Origin: an uncultured Verrucomicrobiales bacterium
GTDB lineage: Bacteria; Verrucomicrobiota; Verrucomicrobiia; Verrucomicrobiales; Akkermansiaceae
Assembly (NCBI GenBank): GCA_937969495.1
Contig: CALBVY010000061.1
Location: forward strand, 1 to 34,562
Length of the DNA stretch: 34,562 nt
Direction of reading: 5' to 3'
Both the position numbers and the translations under genes were made by a program. The notes below the pieces were generated by a model that was not told where the DNA came from, did no database searches, and was given only the letters and a program-made list of their open reading frames with translations. Positions within the stretch are counted from its first letter, which is position 1. Each line of letters starts with the position of its first letter. Positions 1-8,444 of the stretch are shown piece by piece.

Positions 1-2
1 TT

Positions 3-854
3 TCACATGATTTAAAAAAACAAGCGATCGACATCATCCAGAACGAGATGGGTAAAATCGATCTCGTGATCTACTCACTCGCGTCGCCCCGCCGTACCGA
101 TCCAGACACAGGTGAAGTTTACTCCTCAGTGCTTAAAACCACAGGTGGAGATTACACCAACAAAACACTTAATACCGACAAGGGAGAAGTATCAGAAATC
201 ACCATCGGCGCTGCTACCGAAGAAGAAATCGCCAATACGGTTAAGGTAATGGGCGGCGAAGACTGGGAGCTATGGATGAATGCACTCGCCGATGCCGACG
301 TACTTGCTGATGGGGTGAAAACCGTCGCTTACTCCTACATTGGACCTGAACTAACATGGCCGATCTACACAGATGGCACCATAGGCCAGGCCAAAAAAGA
401 TCTGGAGAAATCCAGCGCTCAACTTAATAACAAACTATCCTCACTAAATGGTTCCGCCTTTGTCTCAGTGAATAAAGCGCTCGTCACCCAGGCATCATCA
501 GCCATTCCTGTCGTGCCACTTTATATCTCTATTCTTTATAAAGAGATGAAAGCAAAGGGCCTGCACGAAGGCTGCATCGAACAAATCCAGCGTCTCTTTG
601 CAGACCGCCTTTATTCTGATGATCCGCAACTAGACGATGCAGGGCGCATCCGCATTGATGATTGGGAAATGCGCGATGACATTCAAGCTGCCGTTGCTGA
701 GTCATGGAAAAGAATATCTAACGAAAACTTCGCAGACCTTGCTGATTTCCAAGGCTATCAGGACGAATTCCTGCGCCTCTTTGGATTCGGTATTGACGGT
801 GTAGACTATGATGCGGAGACTGACCCTGAGACAGCTCCACCCTCCTTGGCTTAG
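3..854 (+). CDS. fabV: Trans-2-enoyl-ACP/CoA reductase FabV (5' end missing)
   Basis: NADH-dependent enoyl reductase that performs the last step of each fatty-acid elongation cycle in the cytoplasm. The reading frame is open to the left edge, so the N-terminal part (roughly the first 110-120 residues of a family usually near 400) lies outside the window. Visible family marks are the YSLASPRRTDP stretch at 72-104, the VMGGEDWELW and SYIGPELTWPIY blocks, and the catalytic Tyr-X8-Lys (Tyr codon at 366-368, Lys eight residues later in YTDGTIGQAK). The ATG at 48 is internal, because the codons before it also fit FabV. The C-terminus carries a short acidic, proline-rich tail. The gene converges with the acyltransferase downstream, 80 bases away. 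The family call is firm. Confidence 0.96.
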   Translation, partial: SHDLKKQAIDIIQNEMGKIDLVIYSLASPRRTDPDTGEVYSSVLKTTGGDYTNKTLNTDKGEVSEITIGAATEEEIANTVKVMGGEDWELWMNALADADVLADGVKTVAYSYIGPELTWPIYTDGTIGQAKKDLEKSSAQLNNKLSSLNGSAFVSVNKALVTQASSAIPVVPLYISILYKEMKAKGLHEGCIEQIQRLFADRLYSDDPQLDDAGRIRIDDWEMRDDIQAAVAESWKRISNENFADLADFQGYQDEFLRLFGFGIDGVDYDAETDPETAPPSLA

Positions 855-934
855 CTACCCAAGGGGCTATTATTTTCTGTTAGAAAACTCAGCTCAGCGG
901 TCATCTGAAGATCCCTCAAAGGAAACTCTCGTTT

Positions 935-2728
935 CTAACCCTCTCCAAAAAATCGTTTTTTGTAGCGTCTGGGCATTTCATCTCCCCGCACTCGCAAAAG
1001 ACAGTAAATGGCATCATTAAAGGTAGGCTCAATATGAAATGATAAAAAACGAGCTCCCAGCGAAGTGTAGTAACGTATCAAAGGAGGGATAGACTTCCCA
1101 CCACCCTCGAGCTCTTCAATCAAGGTATTTAACCGGTTTAACCCATCTTCTTGCCAAGCTTGTGCCACCAATGGGTGGTACTTAGTCTTGGGCTCAAAGG
1201 GCACCCGTGCCTGCACCAGTTTTCGCATCTTGTGATCATCTCCGTAGAATCGATCAAGAGTTTCTACCAAAACACTCTGAGTAAATGGACTATAGCTGGC
1301 AGAAATTGTTACCGACCCAAAAAACGTATCACAGCCCTTCTTCTTTGCCGCCAATCCTAGCCCCTTCCACAACAAATCTAGCATCTGTGGATTTTTTTGA
1401 AACTCAGGAAGAATAAATGACCTACTCAGCTCCATGGCTGATCCTAGATGATGATAAAACTCAGGCTGAATATCAAAAACATGATTGAGATAAAGCCCCC
1501 CCACTCCTTGCTCCCCAATAATCTCTTGCGTGTAACCAATCCGGTAAGCACCAACGAGCGCCTTATGCTCATGACACCATAACACCAAATGGTAGTAGTA
1601 TTGATCCTCTGGTGATAAATCGATTTCATTACCTGCCCCCGCCCCAATCGCAGCAAAGGTCACTGCTCTGCCCCGCCCTACCTGATCCAATAACAGCGGC
1701 GCTTGATCACCGCGTATTAAGAGTAGAGAGAGTCTCTCATTTGACCAAAGCACATCATCTTCTGGCAGGTTGTTGATTTCTTCGATCAGCTTATCAACAC
1801 CGCTCAAACTAGCAGAAAAAGGCGTATCTTCTGTAAAAGATTCCACTGAAGCCCCCCCTTCTTCCCTTTGCTTCTCAGCAGCAGCATAGCAGCGTGCACG
1901 AAGCTGGGAAATCTTACCCCCACTCCTATCAAGTCTTAGCACTTCAGTAGGCTCAAGCGTCCCCCCATAACTTAGCTTCACTTTTTCACCTATATTTTTA
2001 GGTATTTCACGCGCTAACATCATCGCACGGCGAGAAACATTCCCTGTAGGCACAGATAAAAAATCCTGACTATTCTGACCACTAATATGAACCACCACCA
2101 CATGCGCCCCGGATGCCTTAGCTAACTTCAGAGCATGTTCACTCCAGGGTAAATCGCATACAACGCCAAGCTCATCAGACATAGCTGAAACCCGCCCAGC
2201 AGGAAACATACCTAACATACCACCAGACTTCAGAAACTTTATTGCCGCTTTCATCATGGCTACGTTACTTCCACGTTCCGCATCTTTTGAAAAAGGATCA
2301 ACAGCAAAGGTAACCCCCCTAAGAGCTTCAATGGAGCGAAGAATTCGGTTTGCCATAATTTTCCAACCACCTTGATTGGGTCTGACTTGCTGCATGCAGC
2401 GCATCAAAGCCATTGCATCAATACACCCATAGGGATGATTAGCCACAACAACGACTGGGCCATCTATTTTTGTTAAGGCAACTAACAAATCACTCTCAAT
2501 CACAACATCTGTCTCCAAATGCTCTAAGCAACCTTCGAGAAATCCACTAGCACCACTAGTCTGGTCACGCTTCATAATCTGAAGAATAGACTCATGAATA
2601 TCATTGATTTTAGAAAACCCCAAGTATCGCTCCACAAGTGGCTGCACACTACGATATAACTTCCTCAAAAAAGGTGCCTTAATGAGCTCAGAGGTATCAA
2701 TAACCCGCCATACTTTTTTCTGATTCAT
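935..2728 (-). CDS. OlsF-like two-domain acyltransferase (PlsC-like plus OlsB/GNAT-like)
   Basis: A 597-residue protein with two acyltransferase domains. The N-terminal half resembles the PlsC/OlsA lysophospholipid acyltransferases: NHPYGCID at about residues 97-104 (an HX5D form of the catalytic motif) and FPAGR at 175-179. The C-terminal half, about 330-510, resembles the OlsB/hemolysin-type GNAT fold, with LVGAYRIGYT, a GLYLNHVFD segment, ELSRSFI and the FFGSVTIS block. This order matches OlsF, which makes ornithine lipids by N-acylating ornithine and then O-acylating the product. The function is inferred from architecture, and another aminolipid is possible. It is the last gene of a minus-strand group, starting two bases after the NRDE gene ends. 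The ATG start has no Shine-Dalgarno sequence. Confidence 0.82.
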   Translation of the reverse strand: MNQKKVWRVIDTSELIKAPFLRKLYRSVQPLVERYLGFSKINDIHESILQIMKRDQTSGASGFLEGCLEHLETDVVIESDLLVALTKIDGPVVVVANHPYGCIDAMALMRCMQQVRPNQGGWKIMANRILRSIEALRGVTFAVDPFSKDAERGSNVAMMKAAIKFLKSGGMLGMFPAGRVSAMSDELGVVCDLPWSEHALKLAKASGAHVVVVHISGQNSQDFLSVPTGNVSRRAMMLAREIPKNIGEKVKLSYGGTLEPTEVLRLDRSGGKISQLRARCYAAAEKQREEGGASVESFTEDTPFSASLSGVDKLIEEINNLPEDDVLWSNERLSLLLIRGDQAPLLLDQVGRGRAVTFAAIGAGAGNEIDLSPEDQYYYHLVLWCHEHKALVGAYRIGYTQEIIGEQGVGGLYLNHVFDIQPEFYHHLGSAMELSRSFILPEFQKNPQMLDLLWKGLGLAAKKKGCDTFFGSVTISASYSPFTQSVLVETLDRFYGDDHKMRKLVQARVPFEPKTKYHPLVAQAWQEDGLNRLNTLIEELEGGGKSIPPLIRYYTSLGARFLSFHIEPTFNDAIYCLLRVRGDEMPRRYKKRFFGEG

Positions 2729-2730
2729 AT

Positions 2731-3477
2731 CTATTGGTTATTCAATCTCAGTGCCACACAATGTTCCATCGCAAAGAGATCCTGATCAACCTCTTCACTA
2801 AGACGCGCTCCATATTGAATTTTTACTAGCCCTGCTCGATGATCCACGCTCACTTTTGTTAGGCTTACCGTTTGCGTGTGTTCCCGCGACATGCAAACTG
2901 ATGATTCCACGTCGCCATCTAACTGATGCCGATGGTAGTCATCTAAAGAAAGCTCTCCTTCGACCACGAGCTGGTGAAATATTTCCTTCCGTCCCTCTTC
3001 CACTCTCTTGGAATCCCAAGATGAACTTGTCACAGGACACCGCACCTCCTGATCTACCGTTAGACTCTTACCATCCCAACACCAACAAGTACATTTACCC
3101 AGCCCAAACACCACTAGGCGAAACGGCGCATAATCAGCCTCTTTCACACAAGACCTCACATACTTATCAGCAGATTGCAGCTCTGAAACCCCTCCCAATA
3201 CATCGCTTACTAATAGCCCTCTACTTCTGTAAATACCACCAGCAGCGTAGTCAAAGGGTGCTTGGTAATCATTTAATAAACAAACCACTACCCCATACTC
3301 ATTCGCACCAATCCAGGTGCCACCGCCGGCAGGATCACGAGGAAATAGGCACTTCATCCCATCGACTTCTCTCAGTTCAGGCGACTCTGCCTGGGCTCTC
3401 TTACGCTGCTCATCTCTGCTGAAGTAAATGTCATGGACACACTGATCCTTAGAAAATTTCCATGACAAAGTACACAT
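2731..3477 (-). CDS. NRDE family (TANGO2-like) protein
   Basis: A 248-residue protein of the NRDE/TANGO2 family (N-terminal-nucleophile-like fold). It starts MCTLSW with Cys at position 2, followed by an FSRDEQ segment (the family NRDE motif with N replaced by S), then PRDPAGGGTWIG and VCLLNDYQAP, which are family hallmarks. No signal peptide is visible, so it is probably cytoplasmic. The biochemical role of bacterial members is poorly defined; eukaryotic TANGO2 relatives have been linked to heme and lipid handling. It sits between a DinB-like gene (16 bases upstream) and the OlsF-like gene (2 bases downstream) and is probably co-transcribed with both. Family membership is secure, function is not. 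Confidence 0.85.
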   Translation of the reverse strand: MCTLSWKFSKDQCVHDIYFSRDEQRKRAQAESPELREVDGMKCLFPRDPAGGGTWIGANEYGVVVCLLNDYQAPFDYAAGGIYRSRGLLVSDVLGGVSELQSADKYVRSCVKEADYAPFRLVVFGLGKCTCWCWDGKSLTVDQEVRCPVTSSSWDSKRVEEGRKEIFHQLVVEGELSLDDYHRHQLDGDVESSVCMSREHTQTVSLTKVSVDHRAGLVKIQYGARLSEEVDQDLFAMEHCVALRLNNQ

Positions 3478-3493
3478 CGATTATAAAAACTGG

Positions 3494-3994
3494 TTATTTT
3501 TGCTGAAAAGCTACCGTCGCAGGTGCCACACCAAATACATTCTCCATCTGCAAGCCTCTCAGCTGACACATCACCTTAATCAAGGCAAAGTGATGCACCC
3601 CATGAATAGAAGCAAACATAGCCTCTCTCCCCACAGATGATGCCACCCTCGGTGAGTCCTCATCGTCATAACATACCTTACACACTACATCTACACTTTC
3701 CGTCATCTTGCCATGACCAAAAGCCTGCCACTCAAGGAGTAGACTACTTGTTTTCTCCTTCGCAGACTGCAGGCATGTTTCCACATCCACATCTCTAGAA
3801 CGTGCGTCGTAATCCACACATCCATCTTGCATCCCCCGAATCAACACCTCCACATGATCGAGAATATGCCGATAATGCGCACCAATCGATGAGGAAAAAT
3901 GCGGCACATTCACATGCACATAATCACCCTGATCTAACTCACCTAATAATAGCAAGCCTTGCTCTAGCATCTGGTTCACTGATCTCTCTACCAT
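3494..3994 (-). CDS. DinB-like four-helix protein
   Basis: A 166-residue protein with the length and His pattern of the DinB/YfiT superfamily, whose members are metal-dependent thiol transferases or related enzymes. Histidines likely to bind metal occur in GAHYRHILDH (about residues 39-47) and in SIHGVHHFALI near 130-140, the positions expected in helices 2 and 4. The substrate cannot be read from sequence. It is the first gene of the minus-strand group leading into the NRDE and OlsF-like genes and is divergent from tlyA. Its ATG has no Shine-Dalgarno sequence. Confidence 0.75.
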   Translation of the reverse strand: MVERSVNQMLEQGLLLLGELDQGDYVHVNVPHFSSSIGAHYRHILDHVEVLIRGMQDGCVDYDARSRDVDVETCLQSAKEKTSSLLLEWQAFGHGKMTESVDVVCKVCYDDEDSPRVASSVGREAMFASIHGVHHFALIKVMCQLRGLQMENVFGVAPATVAFQQK

Positions 3995-4112
3995 ATTTAT
4001 TATTTAGCAAATGAGAGCCAACTACCAAGATTCAATTCCCCAGTATGTGCACTTATTTCAGGCAAACAAAAAAATAACTACCGTCTTGAGAGCTCACCTT
4101 GTATGCTCCGGC

Positions 4113-4847
4113 ATGCCTGCCAAGGAAAGAGCTGATGCCTTACTCGTCTCACGAGGTATGTGTGATTCGCGCGAGCAAGCCAAGCGCCTCATTCTCGCTG
4201 GCGAAGTCATGTCTGGCACCACAGTGATCGCGAAACCAAGCTCAAAAATAGATCCCGATGCGGAGATCACAGTCAAAGAACGCCCCAAGTTCGTGGGCAG
4301 AGGCGGCCTGAAAATTGAGGGTGCCCTAAACACCTTTCAGATCGACCCCACGGGCATGACATGTCTCGATGTAGGAGCCTCTACCGGCGGCTTTACCGAT
4401 TGCCTGTTACAACAGGGTGCAGAACGCGTCCACGCCGTGGATGTAGGGACCAATCAGTTGGTCTGGAAACTGCGCAGTGACCCACGTGTGATAGTAAAAG
4501 AGAAATTTAACGCGCGCCATATGACACCCGATGATATCGGTGAAGCCATCGATCTTGCAGTCACTGACGTGTCTTTTATTTCCCTAACAAAAATATTACC
4601 CCCCATGTTTGCCACCCTCAAGAATGATGGCCAAATCATCTGCTTGATCAAACCTCAGTTCGAACTTGAGCGAGAGGATATCAGTAAGGGAGGCATCGTC
4701 AGGGACCCAGAACTACACCAACGTGCCGTGGATAAAATTCACCACTTTGTCACAGAAACCTTGGGGCACCAATGGATCAAGTGTATCGACTCTCCCATCA
4801 AAGGCACCGATGGGAACAAGGAGTTCCTTGCTTGGCTACGTCCATAA
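4113..4847 (+). CDS. tlyA: TlyA family RNA methyltransferase
   Basis: S4-domain plus FtsJ-like methyltransferase of the TlyA family. Family members 2'-O-methylate ribosomal RNA using S-adenosylmethionine; some were first described as hemolysins. The S4 domain begins RADALLVSRGM and continues through the AKRLILAGEV block. The SAM site is CLDVGASTGGFTD, followed by HAVDVG and the TDVSFISL and CLIKPQFE segments of the Rossmann domain. The frame is open upstream to an ATG at 4011, but those 34 residues do not resemble TlyA. That start would also leave only 16 bases between two divergent genes, so I prefer 4113. The gene converges with maf, nine bases away. Confidence 0.9.
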   Translation: MPAKERADALLVSRGMCDSREQAKRLILAGEVMSGTTVIAKPSSKIDPDAEITVKERPKFVGRGGLKIEGALNTFQIDPTGMTCLDVGASTGGFTDCLLQQGAERVHAVDVGTNQLVWKLRSDPRVIVKEKFNARHMTPDDIGEAIDLAVTDVSFISLTKILPPMFATLKNDGQIICLIKPQFELEREDISKGGIVRDPELHQRAVDKIHHFVTETLGHQWIKCIDSPIKGTDGNKEFLAWLRP

Positions 4848-4856
4848 TCTCAGACA

Positions 4857-5414
4857 TCAAATCTGGCCAAGACGCTTAAGAAGCGCATCAAGGGGTAAGC
4901 CCACAACGTTGTTATAATCGCCACGGACTTCTTTCACAATCATCTCTCCGTGCTCCTGCACAGCATAAGATCCAGCTTTATCCATGACATTGACCTTACT
5001 CATGTAATCAGCGATAAGGATACCTGTTAGAACATTAAATTCTACTTCCGTAATGACATGGAAACACTCTCGATCAGCACCTTTAACTAAGCAAACTCCC
5101 GTGCAAACTTGGTGCTTGCGGCCTGACAACTGCAGGAGCATGTCACGCGCTTCTTGTTCTGTCTTAGGCTTACCCAGTGGTTTCTGGTCAATGTAAACAA
5201 GCGTATCAGCACCTATCACCGTAGCGTAAGGGTGATCTTGAGCTACAGCCACAGCCTTACGCCGTGCATTCTCCTCACAGAGCAAATGCAGCGGCATCTC
5301 TAAATCATGAATTTCCTCTGCCGAAGATGGGATAACGGAAAAATCCACCCCTGCCTGCGTAAGCATTTCACATCTCCGTGGCGAACCTGATGCCAAAATA
5401 ATATCAGACATCAT
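4857..5414 (-). CDS. maf: Maf family nucleotide pyrophosphatase
   Basis: A 185-residue house-cleaning pyrophosphatase of the Maf/YhdE/YceF group, which hydrolyses non-canonical or excess nucleoside triphosphates such as dTTP or UTP. Marks are LASGSPRRCEML at the N-terminus (phosphate binding), GADTLV with the catalytic Asp, GKPKTEQEARDML, and the C-terminal DKAGSYAVQEHG and NNVVGLPL. The length is normal. It starts three bases after menB ends and is probably translated from the same message as menB, menH and the peroxiredoxin gene. The two consecutive ATG codons at the start make the exact first residue uncertain by one. Confidence 0.95.
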   Translation of the reverse strand: MMSDIILASGSPRRCEMLTQAGVDFSVIPSSAEEIHDLEMPLHLLCEENARRKAVAVAQDHPYATVIGADTLVYIDQKPLGKPKTEQEARDMLLQLSGRKHQVCTGVCLVKGADRECFHVITEVEFNVLTGILIADYMSKVNVMDKAGSYAVQEHGEMIVKEVRGDYNNVVGLPLDALLKRLGQI

Positions 5415-5417
5415 AGG

Positions 5418-6233
5418 CTAAGGCACACGAGGGAATTTGGAAAAATCTGGCTGACGTTTTTCGACAAAAGCGTTCTTCCCCTCTTTCCCCTCTTCACTCA
5501 TGTAATAAAGCATCGTGGCATTACCAGCTAGATCTAACAAACCCATCTGACCATCACAGTCCGCATTCAGGGCAGACTTAAGGCAGCGCAATGCTATCGG
5601 TGAATGCTGGAGCATTTCTCGGCACCACTGCACTGTTTCTTTTTCTAAATCAGCTAGAGGCACCACCGTATTTACCAGCCCCATTTCTAGAGCTTGCTGT
5701 GCATCATACTGCCGGCAGAGATACCAGATCTCCCGTGCCTTTTTCTGCCCAACAATACGTGCAAGGTAACTCGATCCTAAGCCACCATCAAATGAGCCCA
5801 CCTTAGGGCCTGTTTGACCGAAGATAGCATTATCAGCCGCAATACTCAGATCACATACGACCTGTAGCACATGACCACCACCAATGGCATAGCCAGCCAC
5901 CATAGCTACCACAGGCTTGGGTAAATTGCGGATCTTACGCTGCACATCGAGAATATTCAATCTCGGCACGCCATCACCACCAATGTAGCCGGCATGACCA
6001 CGGACTTTTTGATCACCACCAGAACAAAATGCTTTTTCCCCCGCTCCAGTGAGAATAATGACACCTACTTCTGGATCTTCGTGGGCCAAATCAAGTGAAA
6101 CTAAAAGTTCCTTCGTTGTCTCTGGACGAAATGCATTTCTTACCTCGGGCCGGTTAATCGTAATTTTAGCGATCTGTCCGTCCTCGGTCTTTTCATAGAG
6201 AATATCTTCAAATTCTTGTGTTGATTTCCACAT
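5418..6233 (-). CDS. menB: 1,4-dihydroxy-2-naphthoyl-CoA synthase
   Basis: Crotonase-fold enzyme that closes the second ring of the menaquinone head group from o-succinylbenzoyl-CoA. The CoA/oxyanion segment [11 protein letters not shown], the [12 protein letters not shown] loop, the [14 protein letters not shown] stretch and the C-terminal ending PDFSKFPR are diagnostic of MenB and separate it from general enoyl-CoA hydratases. The frame can begin at a TTG at 6239, but the ATG at 6233 gives the usual MenB N-terminus ([14 protein letters not shown]). It lies just downstream of the menH-like gene and three bases from maf. Its presence points to menaquinone-based respiration. Confidence 0.96.
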   Translation of the reverse strand: MWKSTQEFEDILYEKTEDGQIAKITINRPEVRNAFRPETTKELLVSLDLAHEDPEVGVIILTGAGEKAFCSGGDQKVRGHAGYIGGDGVPRLNILDVQRKIRNLPKPVVAMVAGYAIGGGHVLQVVCDLSIAADNAIFGQTGPKVGSFDGGLGSSYLARIVGQKKAREIWYLCRQYDAQQALEMGLVNTVVPLADLEKETVQWCREMLQHSPIALRCLKSALNADCDGQMGLLDLAGNATMLYYMSEEGKEGKNAFVEKRQPDFSKFPRVP

Positions 6234-6264
6234 AACCAATGTTTTAGTTTTTAGGTGTTAAGTT

Positions 6265-6975
6265 TCAAGTTGTTTCGAGAAAAGCCCTGACTAGCTGGGT
6301 AAATTCATCAGGCTTCTCCCATGGAACGCGATGACCACATTCTTTTAGAGTAATATGTTTACCATGAGGTAAATTAGGCACCGCCTGTTCAGCCAGCGAG
6401 GTAAACTTATGATCTTGCTCACCAGTGATCCAGAGCACTGGTGTGGTGATCTCTGAAAGTTGTGGGATAAGGTTTTCTTGCGCGCCTAGAGACCAATCGA
6501 TAAAAGAACGCGCAATGGATGCACGGCGATCTTTTAACGTAAACCGGTCTGGCATTTCAACGCCCGCTAGCACCGTCTGATCCTGCCATTGGGCTAAAAA
6601 ATCAGACCACTCCGCCTTTAACGCCAGCGCAGACCACGCAGCATCTTTCTCCCTGCGCTCCCGCCGTGCCGCCTCATCACTTAAGCCCGGATGTGCGGAA
6701 ATGATAATAGCACCTTGCCAGATATTAGGCTCCGCGAGAAGGGCGTGCAGAGCTAGCCGCCCACCCATAGAGTAACCTAAAATAACCGGCGCAGGATCAA
6801 CACGGGCAATCTCAGCAGCCAGAGTGACACCACATTTCTCCAATGGCATTGGGCAGCAGTCAAGGAATCGCCAGAGATCTATGCGGCGTATTTCCTCACT
6901 ACTCGATCTAACTGAATCGGCAAATACCCGCCAATCCGCAGCACTCCCTACGGCACCATGCAGAGCCCAGATCAC
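6265..6975 (-). CDS. menH: MenH-like alpha/beta hydrolase (SHCHC synthase)
   Basis: A 236-residue alpha/beta hydrolase with the oxyanion HGAVGSAADW start, the nucleophile elbow GYSMGGR, the acid in TGEQDHKF and the base in CGHRVPWEKP. The elbow and the HRVPWEKP ending match MenH, which makes SHCHC in menaquinone synthesis. Being directly upstream of menB supports this over a generic esterase. The start appears to be GTG, because no ATG exists between the upstream stop and the conserved WALHG segment. It begins 16 bases after the peroxiredoxin gene ends. Role confidence is moderate to good. Confidence 0.83.
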   Translation of the reverse strand: MIWALHGAVGSAADWRVFADSVRSSSEEIRRIDLWRFLDCCPMPLEKCGVTLAAEIARVDPAPVILGYSMGGRLALHALLAEPNIWQGAIIISAHPGLSDEAARRERREKDAAWSALALKAEWSDFLAQWQDQTVLAGVEMPDRFTLKDRRASIARSFIDWSLGAQENLIPQLSEITTPVLWITGEQDHKFTSLAEQAVPNLPHGKHITLKECGHRVPWEKPDEFTQLVRAFLETT

Positions 6976-6991
6976 ACTTTCAGTCTTATGG

Positions 6992-7483
6992 TTAGATAGA
7001 CTTCAAGCAGGTCTGAATCGCATCGAAGTCAGGCAGATCCTTAGGATGGTCTTGCACCTCCGCATAACGCACCACGCCAGACTTATCGATCACAAAGGCA
7101 GAACGCTTTGCTACGCCGCCCATGATCAAATTTGCCTCTGGAAGGAAAGATTCATAAGCCACTCCGTAGGCCTTAGCCACCTCGTGTTCGTAGTCACTGA
7201 GCAGTGTGATACCGATCCCCTCTTTCTGCGCCCAGGCCTCTTGTGCAAATGGATTATCCCCAGAAATTCCAAGCACCTTGGCATCCAATGCATCATAGGT
7301 ATTAATCCCTTTGGTGATATCACAGAACTCCTCCGTGCAGACACCGGTAAATGCCATGGGAACAAAAAGAAGCACGAGATTAGATGTGCCAATAAGATCG
7401 GAAAGGGTCACGGTCTCTGGACCATCGGCTGTCTTGGTAACGAGGGTAAAATCGGGGGCTTGGTCGCCTACTTGGATACTCAT
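6992..7483 (-). CDS. Peroxiredoxin (AhpC/TSA family)
   Basis: A 163-residue thiol peroxidase that reduces hydrogen peroxide and organic peroxides. The peroxidatic Cys49 lies in PMAFTGVC, fitting the PxxxTxxC active site. Cys54 follows with the C-X4-C spacing of atypical two-Cys BCP/PrxQ enzymes, so it may act as the resolving Cys. The only other Cys is near the C-terminus. The overall form also resembles the AhpE group. It is the first gene of the menH-menB-maf group; co-expression would place peroxide defence with quinone synthesis. No Shine-Dalgarno sequence precedes the ATG. Confidence 0.93.
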   Translation of the reverse strand: MSIQVGDQAPDFTLVTKTADGPETVTLSDLIGTSNLVLLFVPMAFTGVCTEEFCDITKGINTYDALDAKVLGISGDNPFAQEAWAQKEGIGITLLSDYEHEVAKAYGVAYESFLPEANLIMGGVAKRSAFVIDKSGVVRYAEVQDHPKDLPDFDAIQTCLKSI

Positions 7484-7579
7484 AATCTGATATTAGTTAG
7501 TTAAGTTATTGTCGAATGACTCTCACACTAAAGACTAGAATGATCCGATAGCAAGTATCAACCTACCTCATCCGCCGTC

Positions 7580-8353
7580 CTACTCACCTTCACGCTCAGC
7601 ACGCATTTTCTGAAGCTGCTCCAAACTCAACAAGGGAGCCAACATACGACTAGCTATCCACCAGCCCACCACAGCTCCACCAAAGTGGCAGGCGTGACTT
7701 ATTTGAAAAATCTCCCCAGCACCATATTCAATCATTTTTACCCCCATGGTCGAGAGCACGGGAATCCCCAAAGCAGGCATCATAAGCCAGAGTAGAAGCT
7801 CACAGAGAATTACCCCCAGCCCCAAATATCTGCCAGTGATAGGAGTAAATAACATTCTAGCATCCGGCGAGAGAGTGGTAAGGATAAGTAATAATGCGTA
7901 ACAAGCACCCGAAATACCTACGAGTCGGTAATCTGGAAATCCATGCTGAAAAAGAACCATAGAGGTAATGAGATGCAGCACGCCTCCTGCGAGAACACCG
8001 CAGAAGACAATTTTAAACCAAGCTCGATATCCCAAAATATGAATCACCCTACCTCCGAGAAGCCACAGCATCAGCACATTCACAAACAAGTGCCCCCAAT
8101 TCCCATGCAGCAAGGCATAACTAACAACCTGCCAGATCTTACCATCACAAACCCCAGACCATGAGAGCCCAAACTCAATAAATGGCTCAGGCATGGAGGC
8201 AGACCCACCCATACGCTCCACTACCCAGTGTATGCCTATTATACTCGCTACGAGCGCAGTGGCTATATCTAGCCCAGGTCGCTTAATTAATATTTTGGGA
8301 AAACAAAGAAACCGCTTTGGTTTCTCGTGAGAGATTTCAGGAGGAGGTATCAT
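7580..8353 (-). CDS. Rhomboid family intramembrane serine protease
   Basis: Multi-pass membrane protein with the rhomboid signature. HGNWGHLFVN supplies the loop and Asn near residues 83-92, GISGA holds the catalytic Ser at about 148, and HFGGAVVGWW supplies the catalytic His at about 223. Six hydrophobic segments can be counted. The frame extends to a TTG at 8374, but the ATG at 8353 gives a sensible cytoplasmic N-terminus (MIPPPEIS). Substrates are unknown. It stands alone between the peroxiredoxin gene and nuoC, with about 90 bases on each side. Confidence 0.9.
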   Translation of the reverse strand: MIPPPEISHEKPKRFLCFPKILIKRPGLDIATALVASIIGIHWVVERMGGSASMPEPFIEFGLSWSGVCDGKIWQVVSYALLHGNWGHLFVNVLMLWLLGGRVIHILGYRAWFKIVFCGVLAGGVLHLITSMVLFQHGFPDYRLVGISGACYALLLILTTLSPDARMLFTPITGRYLGLGVILCELLLWLMMPALGIPVLSTMGVKMIEYGAGEIFQISHACHFGGAVVGWWIASRMLAPLLSLEQLQKMRAEREGE

Positions 8354-8444
8354 TCGGAATAACTGACGAGACAATGATAGCCCATATCCCTATGACACTC
8401 AATTATGAGCGCGATTTTTAGCCCACTTTGAAAGAAAAAGCCCA

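Noticed and set aside
851-875. Possible terminator hairpin after fabV (TAGC..CCC/GGGGCTA then T-rich)
   Set aside because: The full stem would need a two-base loop and a bulge, so it does not fold well.
2856-3422. 188-codon plus-strand open frame
   Set aside because: Lies opposite the NRDE gene, whose protein has clear family motifs; the plus-strand product is low-complexity Pro/His/Leu-rich with no recognisable domain.
3478-3486. TATAAT on the minus strand just before the NRDE gene
   Set aside because: It sits two bases before the ATG, so transcription would start inside the coding sequence; likely chance in an A/T-rich gap.
4011-4112. N-terminal extension of tlyA to the ATG at 4011
   Set aside because: The extra 34 residues do not resemble the family, and the start would leave only 16 bases between divergent genes.
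6824-7504. 226-codon plus-strand open frame across menH and the peroxiredoxin gene
   Set aside because: It spans two well-supported minus-strand genes and their junction; the product shows no domain.
7484-7579. TTAGTTAG/TTAAGTTA short repeats upstream of the peroxiredoxin gene
   Set aside because: Short A/T-rich repetition with no spacing or symmetry that supports a binding site or promoter.
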